From Oceanospirillaceae bacterium (lineage in GTDB: Bacteria > Pseudomonadota > Gammaproteobacteria > Pseudomonadales > Litoribrevibacteraceae), in assembly GCA_015665455.1 (NCBI GenBank), contig JADFAD010000012.1, forward strand, positions 134,190 through 198,189: a DNA stretch of 64,000 nt, in the 5' to 3' direction. This document shows, one piece after another, positions 1 to 9,032 of the stretch. The stretch's first letter is position 1, and each line of letters starts with the position of its first letter. The position numbers and the translations under genes were made by a program. The notes below the pieces were generated by a model. The model saw only the letters and a program-made list of their open reading frames with translations. It was not told the DNA's origin and searched no databases.

Positions 1-745
1 TGAATAAGAATCGATGTGATGTTTCGCGTGACAGTTGGAAACCTAAACCTTTGTTTTTCTCTAGGTTGAGTACCTTGAACGAGTGTGTTTCAGGTGAGGT
101 ATTGTCGTTTGAGAAGTTTTCTAAGAGTTTCATTCCTTGCGTCCGAATTTGCTCGGGTAGCTCGAACTTTTCTGCAAGGATGTCAGCAAGAGACAGTTTT
201 ACTAAATAGCTAATGGGCACTCTTACCCAAGGTTGATCATCTTGCATAAAAAGAAAGCTATTAGAATCGCTTCTTTGCTGGCTGTCTGCTTCTTGTTTGT
301 CTGACTTCAAGTCGTAATTAAATACTTGAAGGCTCTGGTTGTTTAGATATTCTAAAGGGAATCTAACCCAGCTGTTTTCCCATACGTTTGAGTCATTGTC
401 TAAATATTCATTTAAACTTTCTACGGCATTGTCTGGTGTATCCCCGGCTTGAGAGCGACGAATTACATTGGAGTAATAGGAAGAATCAAGAATTGTACGG
501 GGAAGGTCTACGTGTTCTCGGGTTCCCATGACGGCTACTTGAAGCTCAGTTTCTGAACCAGCTGTAATATCGTTACCTAGAAATGGAAGAGAGGAAAGGT
601 CTGATGAGTTAATGCCTAAAAGATCACAGCAGCTTTTCTCGTTTATCGGGGCGTTAACTGATGATTTCTTTTCACCTTGAGAGTCATCCAATAGCTTAGG
701 TAACTCTGCGCTTTTAGCGTCTGTTTTGTTCGTGTTTGGGGACAT
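1..745 (-). CDS. Unknown protein, N-terminal part (runs off the left edge)
   Basis: An open frame reads leftward from an ATG at 745 to the window edge without a stop, about 248 codons. It begins MSPNTNKTDAKSAELPKLL. I see no signal peptide or membrane segment. The first 60 residues are polar and low in complexity. Two stretches contain a similar tryptophan/proline pattern (WVRFPLEYL near residue 125 and WVRVPISYL near 178), which hints at a duplicated module. I do not recognise the family. It is separated from corB by a hairpin terminator, so it is its own transcription unit. It is real by length, but its function is unknown. Confidence 0.6.
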   Translation of the reverse strand, partial: MSPNTNKTDAKSAELPKLLDDSQGEKKSSVNAPINEKSCCDLLGINSSDLSSLPFLGNDITAGSETELQVAVMGTREHVDLPRTILDSSYYSNVIRRSQAGDTPDNAVESLNEYLDNDSNVWENSWVRFPLEYLNNQSLQVFNYDLKSDKQEADSQQRSDSNSFLFMQDDQPWVRVPISYLVKLSLADILAEKFELPEQIRTQGMKLLENFSNDNTSPETHSFKVLNLEKNKGLGFQLSRETSHRFLF

Positions 746-867
746 ATGTAGCCCGACTCCTATGAACGTTTTATTAGAAGTCTATGGCGGTAATATGTAT
801 GAAAGTTGACCGTTTTATGAACAAGGTATTACAGTGGGCAAGAATTTAGGGTGTGTCACTGTATGAA

Positions 868-912
868 AATAGGCGATTTAACTTCAATTAAATCGCCTAT
901 TAAATCGCCTAT
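868..912 (-). terminator. Hairpin terminator of corB with a duplicated arm
   Basis: A perfect 13-bp inverted repeat (868-880 with 889-901, arm AATAGGCGATTTA) lies just past the corB stop. On the leftward strand it is followed by a short T-run. One arm (TAAATCGCCTAT) is repeated directly at 901-912, so two alternative stems can form. Confidence 0.65.
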
Positions 913-932
913 GGAGGGCATAGCTTTTAGGG

Positions 933-2198
933 TTATTTAGCGCTTCTGGCTGGAATGATTCGAGCGAACTTAATCATGTTGTCTTTTACCTGAAGAATTT
1001 CAATATAGTAATCTTGCAGTTTCAGACTTAAGTTGGCATCTGGAATATATTCAAGATAATCAATGATCAGGCCATTAATGGTTTTAGGCCCTTCGGTAGG
1101 TAAAGACCAGTTAAGCGATTTATTGATTTCACGTATCGGAGCAGCACCATCAATGATGAAAGAGCCGTCTTGTTGGGGGGTTATTTCTTGGTTTGCATCT
1201 GCAATATCCGTGGTGAACTCACCAACAATTTCTTCAAGAATATCTTCCAGTGTAACAATACCCATCACATCGCCGTATTCATCTACGACCATGCCGATTC
1301 GACGTTTTTCTTTTTGAAAGTTAAACATCTGGGTGTGCAATGGAGTGCTTTCAGGAACAAAATAAGGTTCTTTCGTTGCCTGCATAATCATTGATTTAGT
1401 CAGGGTATCTTCATTCAGAAAGCGATTAATGCTTCTAAGGTGAATCAGACCAACAACCTTATTAATGTCTGACTTGTAGACAGGAAGGCGAGTGTGCTGA
1501 CTGTGGCTGATACTCTCGATAATTTCACTGATCTCAAGATCTAAGTCTATCCCTACGACATCATTTCTTGGCACCATAATGTCGTTTACGGTGACTTTTT
1601 CAAGATCAATGATTGAGACCAGCATATCTTTATATTTAGGTGATATTCTCTGGCTTGATTCGTATAAAACAGTGCGGAGTTCTTCTTTACTTAATGCATC
1701 ACTGCCTGAGCCGTCACTCTTAATCCCAATCAGCGATAGAAGTCTTTTGGTTATGATGTTTAGAATCCAAATGACCGGATAAAGAATCTTCAAAAGAACG
1801 GATAACACGAACGACGCAGGGAATGCGATGCGCTCAGGGTGCAGCGCTGCAATCGTTTTAGGCGTCACTTCTGCAAAAATTAGAACAACGACTGTCAAGG
1901 CCGTTGTTGCGATAGCAATACCTGCATCGCCCCAAAGTTGAACTGCAATGGTTGTCGCAATGGCGGATGCCAGAATATTTACAAAGTTATTACCTACAAG
2001 GATGACGCTAATTAGCTTATCAGGTGTTTTTAATAGCTTTTCTGCATTCTTAGCGCCACGGTTACCACTTTTTGATAAATGTTTAAGGCGATAGCGGTTC
2101 AGTGACATCATTCCTGTCTCTGAACTTGAGAAAAAAGCCGATAAAATAATTAAAAATAAGAGAAATACACTTAAAAGTGTAATTGAGTGTTCGTTCAA
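933..2198 (-). CDS. corB: CNNM/CorB-type transporter with CBS pair and CorC_HlyC domain
   Basis: This 421-residue membrane protein belongs to the CNNM/CorC family, linked to Mg2+ (and Co2+) efflux in the inner membrane. The N-terminal ~185 residues form a DUF21 membrane domain with several hydrophobic helices. A CBS pair follows (about 203-325, with VNDIMVPRNDVVGIDL at its start). A CorC_HlyC domain closes the chain (about 340-415). The start is a TTG at 2198; AAGG lies about 11 bases upstream. It is the second gene of a leftward pair with ypjD. The same pair lies beside ffh in E. coli (yfjD/corB, ypjD), which supports the call. The transported ion is inferred from the family. Confidence 0.88.
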   Translation of the reverse strand: MNEHSITLLSVFLLFLIILSAFFSSSETGMMSLNRYRLKHLSKSGNRGAKNAEKLLKTPDKLISVILVGNNFVNILASAIATTIAVQLWGDAGIAIATTALTVVVLIFAEVTPKTIAALHPERIAFPASFVLSVLLKILYPVIWILNIITKRLLSLIGIKSDGSGSDALSKEELRTVLYESSQRISPKYKDMLVSIIDLEKVTVNDIMVPRNDVVGIDLDLEISEIIESISHSQHTRLPVYKSDINKVVGLIHLRSINRFLNEDTLTKSMIMQATKEPYFVPESTPLHTQMFNFQKEKRRIGMVVDEYGDVMGIVTLEDILEEIVGEFTTDIADANQEITPQQDGSFIIDGAAPIREINKSLNWSLPTEGPKTINGLIIDYLEYIPDANLSLKLQDYYIEILQVKDNMIKFARIIPARSAK

Positions 2199-2257
2199 GG
2201 AGGGTAGAGCCTTTCAATACGGAGTTGTGGGGATTGTTAAGCAGATCAAGGCGCCAG

Positions 2258-3076
2258 TCAAGAATTAGATGGCAGTTGAAGGATAAGTTCAATCACCGCT
2301 TTACTGCCAAAGTAACCAAATAATAATAGAGCCCACCCACCGAGCGTCCAGCGAATGGCTTTTTTTCCACGCCAGCCTTTGAACTGATGTCCTAGAAGCA
2401 GTGTTCCAAAAACAATCCAAGCGGCGATAGATAGGAATGTTTTGTGAGCTAAATGCTGCTCAAAGAGGTTATCTACAAATATTAAGCCGGCGGTCATGGC
2501 TCCGCTTAATAAGATAAACCCAGTCCAAAGCATATTAAAGAGAAGGTGCTCCATGGTTTGCAGTGGAGGTAACGCTTTTATTAGGTTCCAGCTGTTATGG
2601 CGTTGTTTTAGTTTGTTGTTTAAAACCATCAGTAAGATCGCTTGCAGCGCAGCGATACTGAAGAATGCGTAGGACGTGATGGATAAAATAATGTGTGTCG
2701 CAAGGCCAGGATTGAGCTCATTAACCGTTACTTGGTGAGGTGATGAGATAAGAACAGACCAAAGCAAGGCAAGCGATGCGATAGGCGCAATACCAATAAA
2801 TAGATTTAGAACGGGTTGTTTAAAACTATTAAGAAGAACCATTAAGCTTATAAGCGCTGCAACGAGAGATGAGATGTTATCGATACTGATGTCTGGGCCA
2901 TTGCCTGTTCTCATTTCGTAACTGCAAATGATGAAATGGGTGGCAATAGCAATACCAAGAATAATATTTAGGGTTTTAGGGGCGAATCCATTTTTCCCAT
3001 TAAGAGTGCATAACTGTGATACAGCTACAGAACAATAAAGGATAGAAACGACAATTGCTGCAAGAAGCGTCGACAT
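2258..3076 (-). CDS. ypjD: YpjD-type inner membrane protein (CcsA/CcmC-like)
   Basis: This 272-residue protein is predicted to cross the membrane about eight times and resembles cytochrome c assembly proteins of the CcsA/CcmC superfamily. The C-terminal part has the family pattern HKTFLSIAAWIVFGTLLLG followed by GHQFKGWRGKKA. It starts at an ATG at 3076 and lies 59 bases upstream of corB in the same direction, so the two are probably cotranscribed. Its position next to corB and divergent from ffh matches E. coli ypjD. The family is sometimes reported to support CorB-type Mg2+ export. That role is family knowledge and is not visible in the sequence. Confidence 0.85.
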   Translation of the reverse strand: MSTLLAAIVVSILYCSVAVSQLCTLNGKNGFAPKTLNIILGIAIATHFIICSYEMRTGNGPDISIDNISSLVAALISLMVLLNSFKQPVLNLFIGIAPIASLALLWSVLISSPHQVTVNELNPGLATHIILSITSYAFFSIAALQAILLMVLNNKLKQRHNSWNLIKALPPLQTMEHLLFNMLWTGFILLSGAMTAGLIFVDNLFEQHLAHKTFLSIAAWIVFGTLLLGHQFKGWRGKKAIRWTLGGWALLLFGYFGSKAVIELILQLPSNS

Positions 3077-3385
3077 ATTTGGTTAGATTTCCTGTTTTTA
3101 AATATTCTTGCCTGAATAGCTTAAACCAAAAAACTTTTGTCTCTACATTAAGTTATCAATCAGAAAACTTGCATTAGTTTGTCACATATAGGGTGTTTAT
3201 AGAAGTGTCTGGATAGCTTCTAAGGGGGAGAATCAGTTAGAATAACGGCAATTTCTTAATTTTAGTTCGTCCTCAGTCGTGCTTGGGTATAAATCGTACT
3301 CATTTTGAGTATAAAAATTTCAGGTTGATTACCGAAATTCCTAGCCAAATGATTGATTTCGATTACATGTAGGTAGAAAAATTTC
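3077..3385. other. Divergent intergenic region between ypjD and ffh
   Basis: About 309 bases without a gene. It must hold the divergent promoters of ypjD and ffh. It is A+T-rich, but I see no -35/-10 pair convincing enough to place, and no RNA gene. Confidence 0.5.
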
Positions 3386-4807
3386 ATGTTTGAAAACTTA
3401 TCCGATCGTTTAACGGAATCCCTCAAGCACATCACCGGTCAGGCGAAACTGACCGAAGATAATATCAAAGGCACACTACGAGAAGTTCGTTTAGCTTTAT
3501 TGGAAGCGGATGTTGCTCTGCTCGTTGTTAAAGAATTTATAAGTAAAGTTAAGGTGCGAGCCATTGGTTTGGATGTTGCTCAGCACCTGAACCCTGGTCA
3601 AGAATTCGTCAAGATAGTTCAAGAAGAACTTGAATTGTTGATGGGTGAAGCCAACGAAGATCTGGATCTTTCTGCTCAGCCTCCAGCTGTCATTATGATG
3701 GCTGGTCTTCAAGGTGCGGGTAAAACAACCACCGTTGGTAAGCTTGGTAAATTTTTAAAAGAGCTTAAGAAAAAGAAGGTTTTGGTTGTTTCTGCCGATG
3801 TTTATCGCCCAGCTGCGATTAAGCAGCTAGAAACATTAGCGAATGATTTGGAACTTGAATTTCACCCAAGTACTTCGGATCAGGACCCTGTTGCAATCGC
3901 TCAGGCAGCTATTGCAGATGCGAAACGCAAACAAGCTGACGTAGTCATTGTCGATACTGCTGGTCGTCTTCACGTTGATGAAGAAATGATGGAGGAAATT
4001 AAACGCCTTCACCGTGCTGTGAATCCGGTAGAAACCTTGTTTGTTGTTGATGCAATGACGGGGCAAGATGCTGCGAATACAGCCAAAGCATTTAATGATG
4101 CTTTACCTCTGACGGGGGTTGTACTTACGAAAGTTGATGGTGATGCGCGAGGTGGTGCGGCACTTTCTGTTCGTCATATTACCGGTAAACCAATTAAGTT
4201 CTTGGGTGTTGGTGAAAAAACGGATGCGCTAGAACCTTTCCATCCTGATCGAATGGCATCACGTATTCTTGGTATGGGTGATGTTCTGTCTCTGATCGAA
4301 GAGGCCGATCGTAAGATTGATAAGCAGAAAGCTGAAAAGTTTGCGAAGAAGATCAAGAAAGGAAAAGGTTTCAACTTAGAAGACTTCCGAGATCAGCTTC
4401 AACAAATGAAAAACATGGGTGGCATGACCAGCATGTTAGATAAGTTGCCTGGTATGGGGAATTTATCTCAGATGGCTGGAGATCACTTGAATGAGAATAT
4501 GTTTTCTCAGATGGAATCCATCATCAACTCTATGACGCCTCATGAACGACGCTTTCCTGATGTGATTAATAACTCTCGTAAGAAACGAATTGCGATGGGG
4601 TCAGGAACCAAGCTACAGGACATCAATCGTTTGCTTAAACAGCATAAGCAAATGCAGAAAATGATGAAGAAGTTCAGTAAAAAAGGCGCTGTAGCTAACC
4701 TAATGCGAGGCATGGGTGGCATGTTTGGTGGCGGAGGCCCAGGTGGTATGGGCGGAATGGGTGGTGGAGGAATGGGCGGACCAGGTGGATTACCTCCAAA
4801 GTTTTAA
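3386..4807 (+). CDS. ffh: Signal recognition particle GTPase Ffh (SRP54)
   Basis: Ffh is the protein subunit of the bacterial SRP. It binds 4.5S RNA and signal sequences and docks with FtsY. The 473 residues show the N domain (1-90), the G domain with P-loop GLQGAGKTTT near residue 107, DTAGR near 192 and TKVDGDARGG, and the methionine-rich M domain (about 300-430). The tail is very rich in glycine and methionine (MFGGGGPGGMGGMGGGG). It heads the ffh-rpsP-rimM-trmD-rplS block but is separated from rpsP by a strong terminator. Its RNA partner, ffs, lies about 33 kb away in this window. Confidence 0.98.
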   Translation: MFENLSDRLTESLKHITGQAKLTEDNIKGTLREVRLALLEADVALLVVKEFISKVKVRAIGLDVAQHLNPGQEFVKIVQEELELLMGEANEDLDLSAQPPAVIMMAGLQGAGKTTTVGKLGKFLKELKKKKVLVVSADVYRPAAIKQLETLANDLELEFHPSTSDQDPVAIAQAAIADAKRKQADVVIVDTAGRLHVDEEMMEEIKRLHRAVNPVETLFVVDAMTGQDAANTAKAFNDALPLTGVVLTKVDGDARGGAALSVRHITGKPIKFLGVGEKTDALEPFHPDRMASRILGMGDVLSLIEEADRKIDKQKAEKFAKKIKKGKGFNLEDFRDQLQQMKNMGGMTSMLDKLPGMGNLSQMAGDHLNENMFSQMESIINSMTPHERRFPDVINNSRKKRIAMGSGTKLQDINRLLKQHKQMQKMMKKFSKKGAVANLMRGMGGMFGGGGPGGMGGMGGGGMGGPGGLPPKF

Positions 4808-4830
4808 TCGTTAAACGCTCCTCTTTTTTA

Positions 4831-4880
4831 ACGAGAAAGCCGCTATTATTATCTGTAGTAGCGGCTTTCTCGTGTCTATG
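4831..4880 (+). terminator. Intrinsic terminator after ffh
   Basis: A perfect 15-bp stem (4831-4845 with 4859-4873, arm ACGAGAAAGCCGCTA) with a 13-base loop lies 24 bases after the ffh stop. The T-run after it is weak, but the stem is the strongest in this part of the window. Confidence 0.75.
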
Positions 4881-5026
4881 GCTTTATTCTGGTTTCTTTT
4901 AGTTTGCTCATGTCGTAGAATGTGCGCTCTTAATTTACCGGACTTCTCGAGTTTTGCTAACTTGAGGCGTCTTTAAACTAACGGTAGGTGATTTCAAAGC
5001 CTCCCGCAGATAAAGGATCGAAAACT

Positions 5027-5269
5027 ATGGTAGTAATTCGATTAGCACGTAGCGGTTCAAAAAAACGCCCTTTCTATCACATTTCAGTTGCTGACTCACG
5101 TAATGCACGTGACGGTCGCTTTATCGAGCGGGTAGGGTTCTTTAATCCAGTCGCTCGTGGTCAAGAAGAGCGTGTACGTATTGATGCAGAGCGCATTGAA
5201 TACTGGGTAGGTAAAGGTGCTCAGCTTTCTGATCGCGTAGCTAAGATAGTTAAAGACGCAGCTAAATAA
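5027..5269 (+). CDS. rpsP: 30S ribosomal protein S16
   Basis: This 80-residue protein is S16, which assembles early into the 30S subunit. The N-terminus [17 protein letters not shown] is the family signature, and [19 protein letters not shown] follows. The start is the ATG at 5027, with AAAGGA at 5012-5017 ahead of it. A longer in-frame extension upstream would add 13 residues unrelated to S16 and was rejected. It opens the rpsP-rimM-trmD-rplS operon, where the order and short gaps are classical. Confidence 0.97.
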   Translation: MVVIRLARSGSKKRPFYHISVADSRNARDGRFIERVGFFNPVARGQEERVRIDAERIEYWVGKGAQLSDRVAKIVKDAAK

Positions 5270-5302
5270 GCTGTTTTTGTAGTTCGGTATCAGGTTGGCT
5301 GA

Positions 5303-5854
5303 TTGACTAATATGACAAGTAATACTAATAAGCCTGTAACGCTAGGTAAGATTACTGGTGTGTTTGGTGTGAAAGGCTGGGTGAAGGTGTATTCGTACAC
5401 TGAACCGATGGAAGGCATATTTGACTATCAACCATGGTATCTCGACGTAAACGGTCAGAAAGTGACTGTTGAAGTTGAAAAAGGCCAGCGACATAGCAAA
5501 GGTTTAATTGTTAAGTTGGCTAAGTACGATGATCGAGATCAGGCTGCGTTATTATCCGGTTGCTTAATTAAAGTAGCGGCAAATGAACTTCCTGAACTTA
5601 ATGATGGGGATTACTACTGGCATCAACTTGAAAACCTTAAGGTGATCAGTGTTGCTACAGAGGGTGAACCAGTACTGTTGGGTAAGGTTGCTTATCTTAC
5701 AGAGACAGGTTCAAACGATGTCCTTGTTGTTAAGGCTTGTTCTGGAAGTATTGATAAGCAAGAACGTTTGGTTCCGTATTTACCGGATCTATATGTCTTG
5801 AATGTTAATCTTGAAGAGCAAACGATTACCGTAGACTGGGATCCCGAGTTTTAA
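5303..5854 (+). CDS. rimM: Ribosome maturation factor RimM
   Basis: RimM binds S19 and helps mature the head of the 30S subunit. The 183 residues contain the N-terminal RimM domain (VTLGKITGVFGVKGWVKV) and a PRC-barrel half with DGDYYWHQLENLKV and a C-terminal LVPYLPDLYVLNVNLE. The chosen start is a TTG at 5303, with AGG about eight bases upstream. An ATG at 5312 would shorten it by three residues but sits too far from that site. It lies between rpsP and trmD as in most proteobacteria. Confidence 0.95.
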   Translation: MTNMTSNTNKPVTLGKITGVFGVKGWVKVYSYTEPMEGIFDYQPWYLDVNGQKVTVEVEKGQRHSKGLIVKLAKYDDRDQAALLSGCLIKVAANELPELNDGDYYWHQLENLKVISVATEGEPVLLGKVAYLTETGSNDVLVVKACSGSIDKQERLVPYLPDLYVLNVNLEEQTITVDWDPEF

Positions 5855-5873
5855 GTCTGTAAAAGGATGAATC

Positions 5874-6620
5874 ATGGAAAACAAATGGATTGGGATAATA
5901 TCCTTATTTCCTGAAATGTTTTCTGCGGTGACAGAGCACGGTGTTACCAGAAGGGCATGTGAAAAAGGCTTGTTGCAAGTCGAAGCATGGAATCCTAGAG
6001 ATTTCACACATGACCGGCATAGAACTGTAGATGATCGCCCTTATGGCGGTGGTCCTGGCATGTTGATGAAGGTTCAGCCTTTACAAGATGCTATCCATGC
6101 AGCTAAAAATGCTGCTGATGGAGAGACCAAAGTTATTTATATGTCGCCGCAAGGACGTAAGCTGGACCAGGAGGGGGTAAAATACCTCGCGTCGCAGGAA
6201 CGATTAATTATTGTTGCTGGACGATATGAAGGCATTGATGAGCGGGTTATTAAAACCGTCGTTGATGAAGAATGGTCAATAGGTGATTACGTTTTAAGTG
6301 GTGGTGAGTTGGCTGCAATGGTGATGATTGATTCGGTAACCCGAATGATCCCCGGCGCTCTAGGTCACGAATTGTCGGCAGAAGAAGATTCATTTGCAAC
6401 GGGGTTGTTGGATTGCCCGCACTATACCAGACCTGAAGAGATCAATGATCTCACTGTACCGGATGTACTGCTTAGTGGAAATCATGAAGCCATCCGAAAG
6501 TGGCGACTTAAACAGTCACTTGGTAGGACTTGGCAAAGGCGGCCTGAGTTACTAGACCAGTTAGAACTGGATAAAGAACAGCAGGCGTTATTAGAAGAGT
6601 TTGTTCGCGAGTCGGAATAA
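5874..6620 (+). CDS. trmD: tRNA (guanine-N1)-methyltransferase TrmD
   Basis: TrmD methylates G37 of tRNAs using S-adenosylmethionine, which prevents frameshifting. The 248 residues begin with [12 protein letters not shown] and contain the trefoil-knot cofactor site ([12 protein letters not shown], then [20 protein letters not shown]) and the [12 protein letters not shown] motif. Length and motifs match the family fully. A ribosome binding site (AAAGGA) precedes the ATG. It is the third gene of the ribosomal operon. Confidence 0.97.
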   Translation: MENKWIGIISLFPEMFSAVTEHGVTRRACEKGLLQVEAWNPRDFTHDRHRTVDDRPYGGGPGMLMKVQPLQDAIHAAKNAADGETKVIYMSPQGRKLDQEGVKYLASQERLIIVAGRYEGIDERVIKTVVDEEWSIGDYVLSGGELAAMVMIDSVTRMIPGALGHELSAEEDSFATGLLDCPHYTRPEEINDLTVPDVLLSGNHEAIRKWRLKQSLGRTWQRRPELLDQLELDKEQQALLEEFVRESE

Positions 6621-6648
6621 CTGACCGCGAAAATGTAGGAGTTATGTC

Positions 6649-7002
6649 ATGAGTGGCAAGAACCTAATTATTCAGCAGATTGAAAATGAGCAAATGGGCA
6701 AAGAACTTCCTGAGTTCGGCCCTGGTGATACTGTAGTTGTACAGGTTAAAGTTAAAGAAGGTAACCGTGAGCGTCTTCAGGCATATGAAGGTGTTGTAAT
6801 CGGTAAGCGTAACCGTGGTTTGAACTCTGCGTTTACAGTACGTAAAATCTCTCACGGTGTGGGTGTTGAGCGTACTTTCCAAACTTATAGCCCGCTAGTA
6901 GACAGCGTAGAAGTTAAGCGTCGTGGTGTTGTTCGCCAAGCTAAGCTTTACTACTTGCGTGAGCTTACTGGTAAGGCAGCACGTATTAAGGAAAAAGTAT
7001 AA
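6649..7002 (+). CDS. rplS: 50S ribosomal protein L19
   Basis: L19 lies at the 30S-50S interface. The 117 residues include [20 protein letters not shown], the [20 protein letters not shown] core and the tail [19 protein letters not shown], all typical of L19. TAGGAG lies about seven bases before the ATG. It closes the rpsP operon and is followed by a terminator. Confidence 0.97.
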   Translation: MSGKNLIIQQIENEQMGKELPEFGPGDTVVVQVKVKEGNRERLQAYEGVVIGKRNRGLNSAFTVRKISHGVGVERTFQTYSPLVDSVEVKRRGVVRQAKLYYLRELTGKAARIKEKV

Positions 7003-7061
7003 TTACTTTTTCTTACGTTGCTCTCAAGGCAAGCGCTGCATAGCGTTTGCTTTGAAACCAG

Positions 7062-7092
7062 AAAAAAGGCAGTCTTTGGACTGTCTTTTTTT
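7062..7092 (+). terminator. Intrinsic terminator after rplS
   Basis: A short hairpin (AAAGGCAGTC / GACTGTCTT, with one G-T pair and a TTTG loop) is followed by a run of seven T. It ends the ribosomal operon, about 60 bases past rplS. Confidence 0.8.
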
Positions 7093-7141
7093 ATGTCTGC
7101 AGTTTCTATCTGACCGATTAAACGTAGGGCTTGGTTTTCTA

Positions 7142-8038
7142 ATGAATGAAATTAACGAACAATTTATCTCTACTTATCTTGATACGCTTTGGCTTGAAAA
7201 AGGCCTAAGCGATAACTCATTAGATGCCTATCGTCGAGATTTGAAAGGGTTGGCTTTGTTTGTAGAAAAGCTCGATAAAACCTTAGATCAAGCGGATCGA
7301 ATAGATTTAATGGATTACTTGGGTTCTCGAATGAAAGCGGGTTATAAAGCACGCTCAACGGCAAGGATGATGTCTTGTTTGAGAAGCTTTTACCGGTACC
7401 TTATACGTGAAAATACTATTCTAGAAGACCCTACACAGAATTTAGACAGCCCAAAGCTGGGTCGACCTATTCCGGATTCTTTAACGGAACAAGAGGTTGA
7501 TCGCCTGCTGGAGGCGCCTGATATTAAAACCTCGCTGGGTCTTCGTGATCGAACCATGATGGAAGTGTTGTATGCCACAGGCTTACGAGTTTCTGAGTTG
7601 GTTGGTCTTCGCCTTGAACAAATTAATCTAAGGCAGGGCTTGGTTAGAATTATGGGGAAGGGGAACAAAGAGCGGTTAGTTCCTCTGGGGGAAGAGTCAA
7701 TGGATTGGATTGAAAGCTACTTGAAAGAAGCGCGTGGCGATTTGTTGCCGGATCTAAGCGACTCCATTGTTTTTCCCAGTCAGCAAGGGAAAGGAATGAC
7801 TCGCCAGACCTTTTGGCATCGAATAAAGAAGTACGCGCAAGAAGCAGGTATTGCTAAGCATCTTTCGCCGCACACATTAAGGCACGCGTTTGCTACCCAT
7901 TTACTGAACCATGGTGCCGATTTAAGAGTGGTTCAGATGCTTTTAGGGCACAGTGATTTATCCACAACTCAAATATACACGCATGTGGCTCGACAACGAC
8001 TGAATCAGTTGCATCAAGCACATCATCCTCGAGGATAA
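7142..8038 (+). CDS. xerD: Site-specific tyrosine recombinase XerD
   Basis: XerD works with XerC and FtsK to resolve chromosome dimers at dif. From the ATG at 7142 the protein has 298 residues, the same as E. coli XerD. The N-terminal core-binding domain (LDTLWLEKGLSDNSLDAYRR) is followed by the catalytic domain with TGLRVSELVGL, GKGNKERLVPLGEE, SPHTLRHAFATHLLNHGA and LLGHSDLSTTQIYTHVA, which give the R-K-H-R-H-Y set. An in-frame extension to 6923 runs back into rplS and is not plausible. The ribosome binding site is weak (TAGGG at a long distance). dsbC follows, as in Pseudomonas. Confidence 0.96.
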   Translation: MNEINEQFISTYLDTLWLEKGLSDNSLDAYRRDLKGLALFVEKLDKTLDQADRIDLMDYLGSRMKAGYKARSTARMMSCLRSFYRYLIRENTILEDPTQNLDSPKLGRPIPDSLTEQEVDRLLEAPDIKTSLGLRDRTMMEVLYATGLRVSELVGLRLEQINLRQGLVRIMGKGNKERLVPLGEESMDWIESYLKEARGDLLPDLSDSIVFPSQQGKGMTRQTFWHRIKKYAQEAGIAKHLSPHTLRHAFATHLLNHGADLRVVQMLLGHSDLSTTQIYTHVARQRLNQLHQAHHPRG

Positions 8039-8126
8039 AGGATTTTTTATCTGAGGAACTATTACTTAGTAGACGAGTCTGATACGGTATCGATAACTTT
8101 AAAACAGAACAATAAGCGGAAAACCG

Positions 8127-8852
8127 ATGTTTAATAATTCCTACACTAAGTTGTGTTCTGCGTTGGTCATGGTGTGTGCCAGTGCAGTTTATGCTGAAAA
8201 TAGCGATGTAACAGCCAAGCTGAAAAAAGCACTCCCTCAAGCAGAAATTGCTTCTATTGCTGAAAGTCCGGTACCTGGTTTGTATGCCGTTGAGGTGGTT
8301 GGTAATGGTATCGTCTATATGCCTGAAGATGGTTCTCACTTTATTGCGGGTGACCTTTATCGTATTGAGCCGAATGGCTTAGCCAATGTGACTGAAGAGC
8401 GCATGAATGATGTTCGAGCTAAAGCGCTTCTAGCTGTTGATGCAAAGCAGATGATCAGTTTTCCTGCAAAAGGCAAAGAAAAGACGACATTGACGGTCTT
8501 TACGGATATTGATTGTGGCTATTGCCGTAAGTTTCATCAAGAAATCCCTGAGTTGAATGAGTTGGGTATTTCAGTGAACTATATGGCCTTTCCTAGAGCG
8601 GGTGTAGGTTCTAATTCTTTTGATAAATATGTATCGGTTTGGTGTGCTGATGATCAACAGGATTCAATGAGTAGAGCAAAGCAGCGTCAGGCGGTGAGCA
8701 GTAAAACCTGTGCCAACCCGGTTGAAGAACAATACCTTCTTGGTCGCCAGCTCGGTGTTAATTCTACTCCGAATTTAGTGACTTCCACTGGTGAGTTGAT
8801 TCGAGGGTACGTTCCCGCGAAACAACTTGCTCAGCAGTTGGGCGTTAATTAA
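8127..8852 (+). CDS. dsbC: Periplasmic disulfide isomerase DsbC
   Basis: DsbC reshuffles wrong disulfides in periplasmic proteins and is kept reduced by DsbD. The 241 residues start with a signal peptide (cleavage likely after VYA, about residue 23). A DsbC dimerisation domain follows, and then a thioredoxin fold with the active site DIDCGYCRKFH. The second disulfide pair typical of DsbC (VWCADD and SKTCANP) is present. The cis-proline loop reads NSTPNLV. It sits 88 bases after xerD and is followed by a terminator. Confidence 0.94.
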   Translation: MFNNSYTKLCSALVMVCASAVYAENSDVTAKLKKALPQAEIASIAESPVPGLYAVEVVGNGIVYMPEDGSHFIAGDLYRIEPNGLANVTEERMNDVRAKALLAVDAKQMISFPAKGKEKTTLTVFTDIDCGYCRKFHQEIPELNELGISVNYMAFPRAGVGSNSFDKYVSVWCADDQQDSMSRAKQRQAVSSKTCANPVEEQYLLGRQLGVNSTPNLVTSTGELIRGYVPAKQLAQQLGVN

Positions 8853-8880
8853 GTAATATTTTTGTGCTTAATGAGTAAGA

Positions 8881-8906
8881 GGCCAGTTGTTACTGGCCTT
8901 TTTTTT
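8881..8906 (+). terminator. Intrinsic terminator after dsbC
   Basis: A 7-bp G+C-rich stem (GGCCAGT / ACTGGCC) with a four-base loop is followed by eight T. It lies 28 bases after the dsbC stop. Confidence 0.85.
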
Positions 8907-8941
8907 GTCTATTTGTTTTTCCTTTCTATATTTTATGTCTG

Positions 8942-8972
8942 TGACCGATGGTCATAATGTGACGCTCGGTCA
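8942..8972. promoter_or_regulatory. Candidate TetR operator ahead of the RND regulator
   Basis: A 31-base nested dyad reads TGACCGA-N2-GTCA-N5-TGAC-N2-TCGGTCA, with all four blocks symmetric. It lies 60-90 bases upstream of the tetR start, where an autoregulatory site is expected. I found no second copy ahead of the adaptor gene at 9810. Confidence 0.55.
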
Positions 8973-9032
8973 TTTTATTGCTCTGATAAATCGGTTATCC
9001 TGCTGCTCAGTTTGAAATAATGTCGAGTATTT

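Noticed and set aside
6923..7141. N-terminal extension of XerD
   Set aside because: It overlaps the end of rplS and a terminator, and XerD from 7142 already has the full family length.
8127..8339. Long antisense frame across the start of dsbC
   Set aside because: It is a shadow of the real gene with no start signals.
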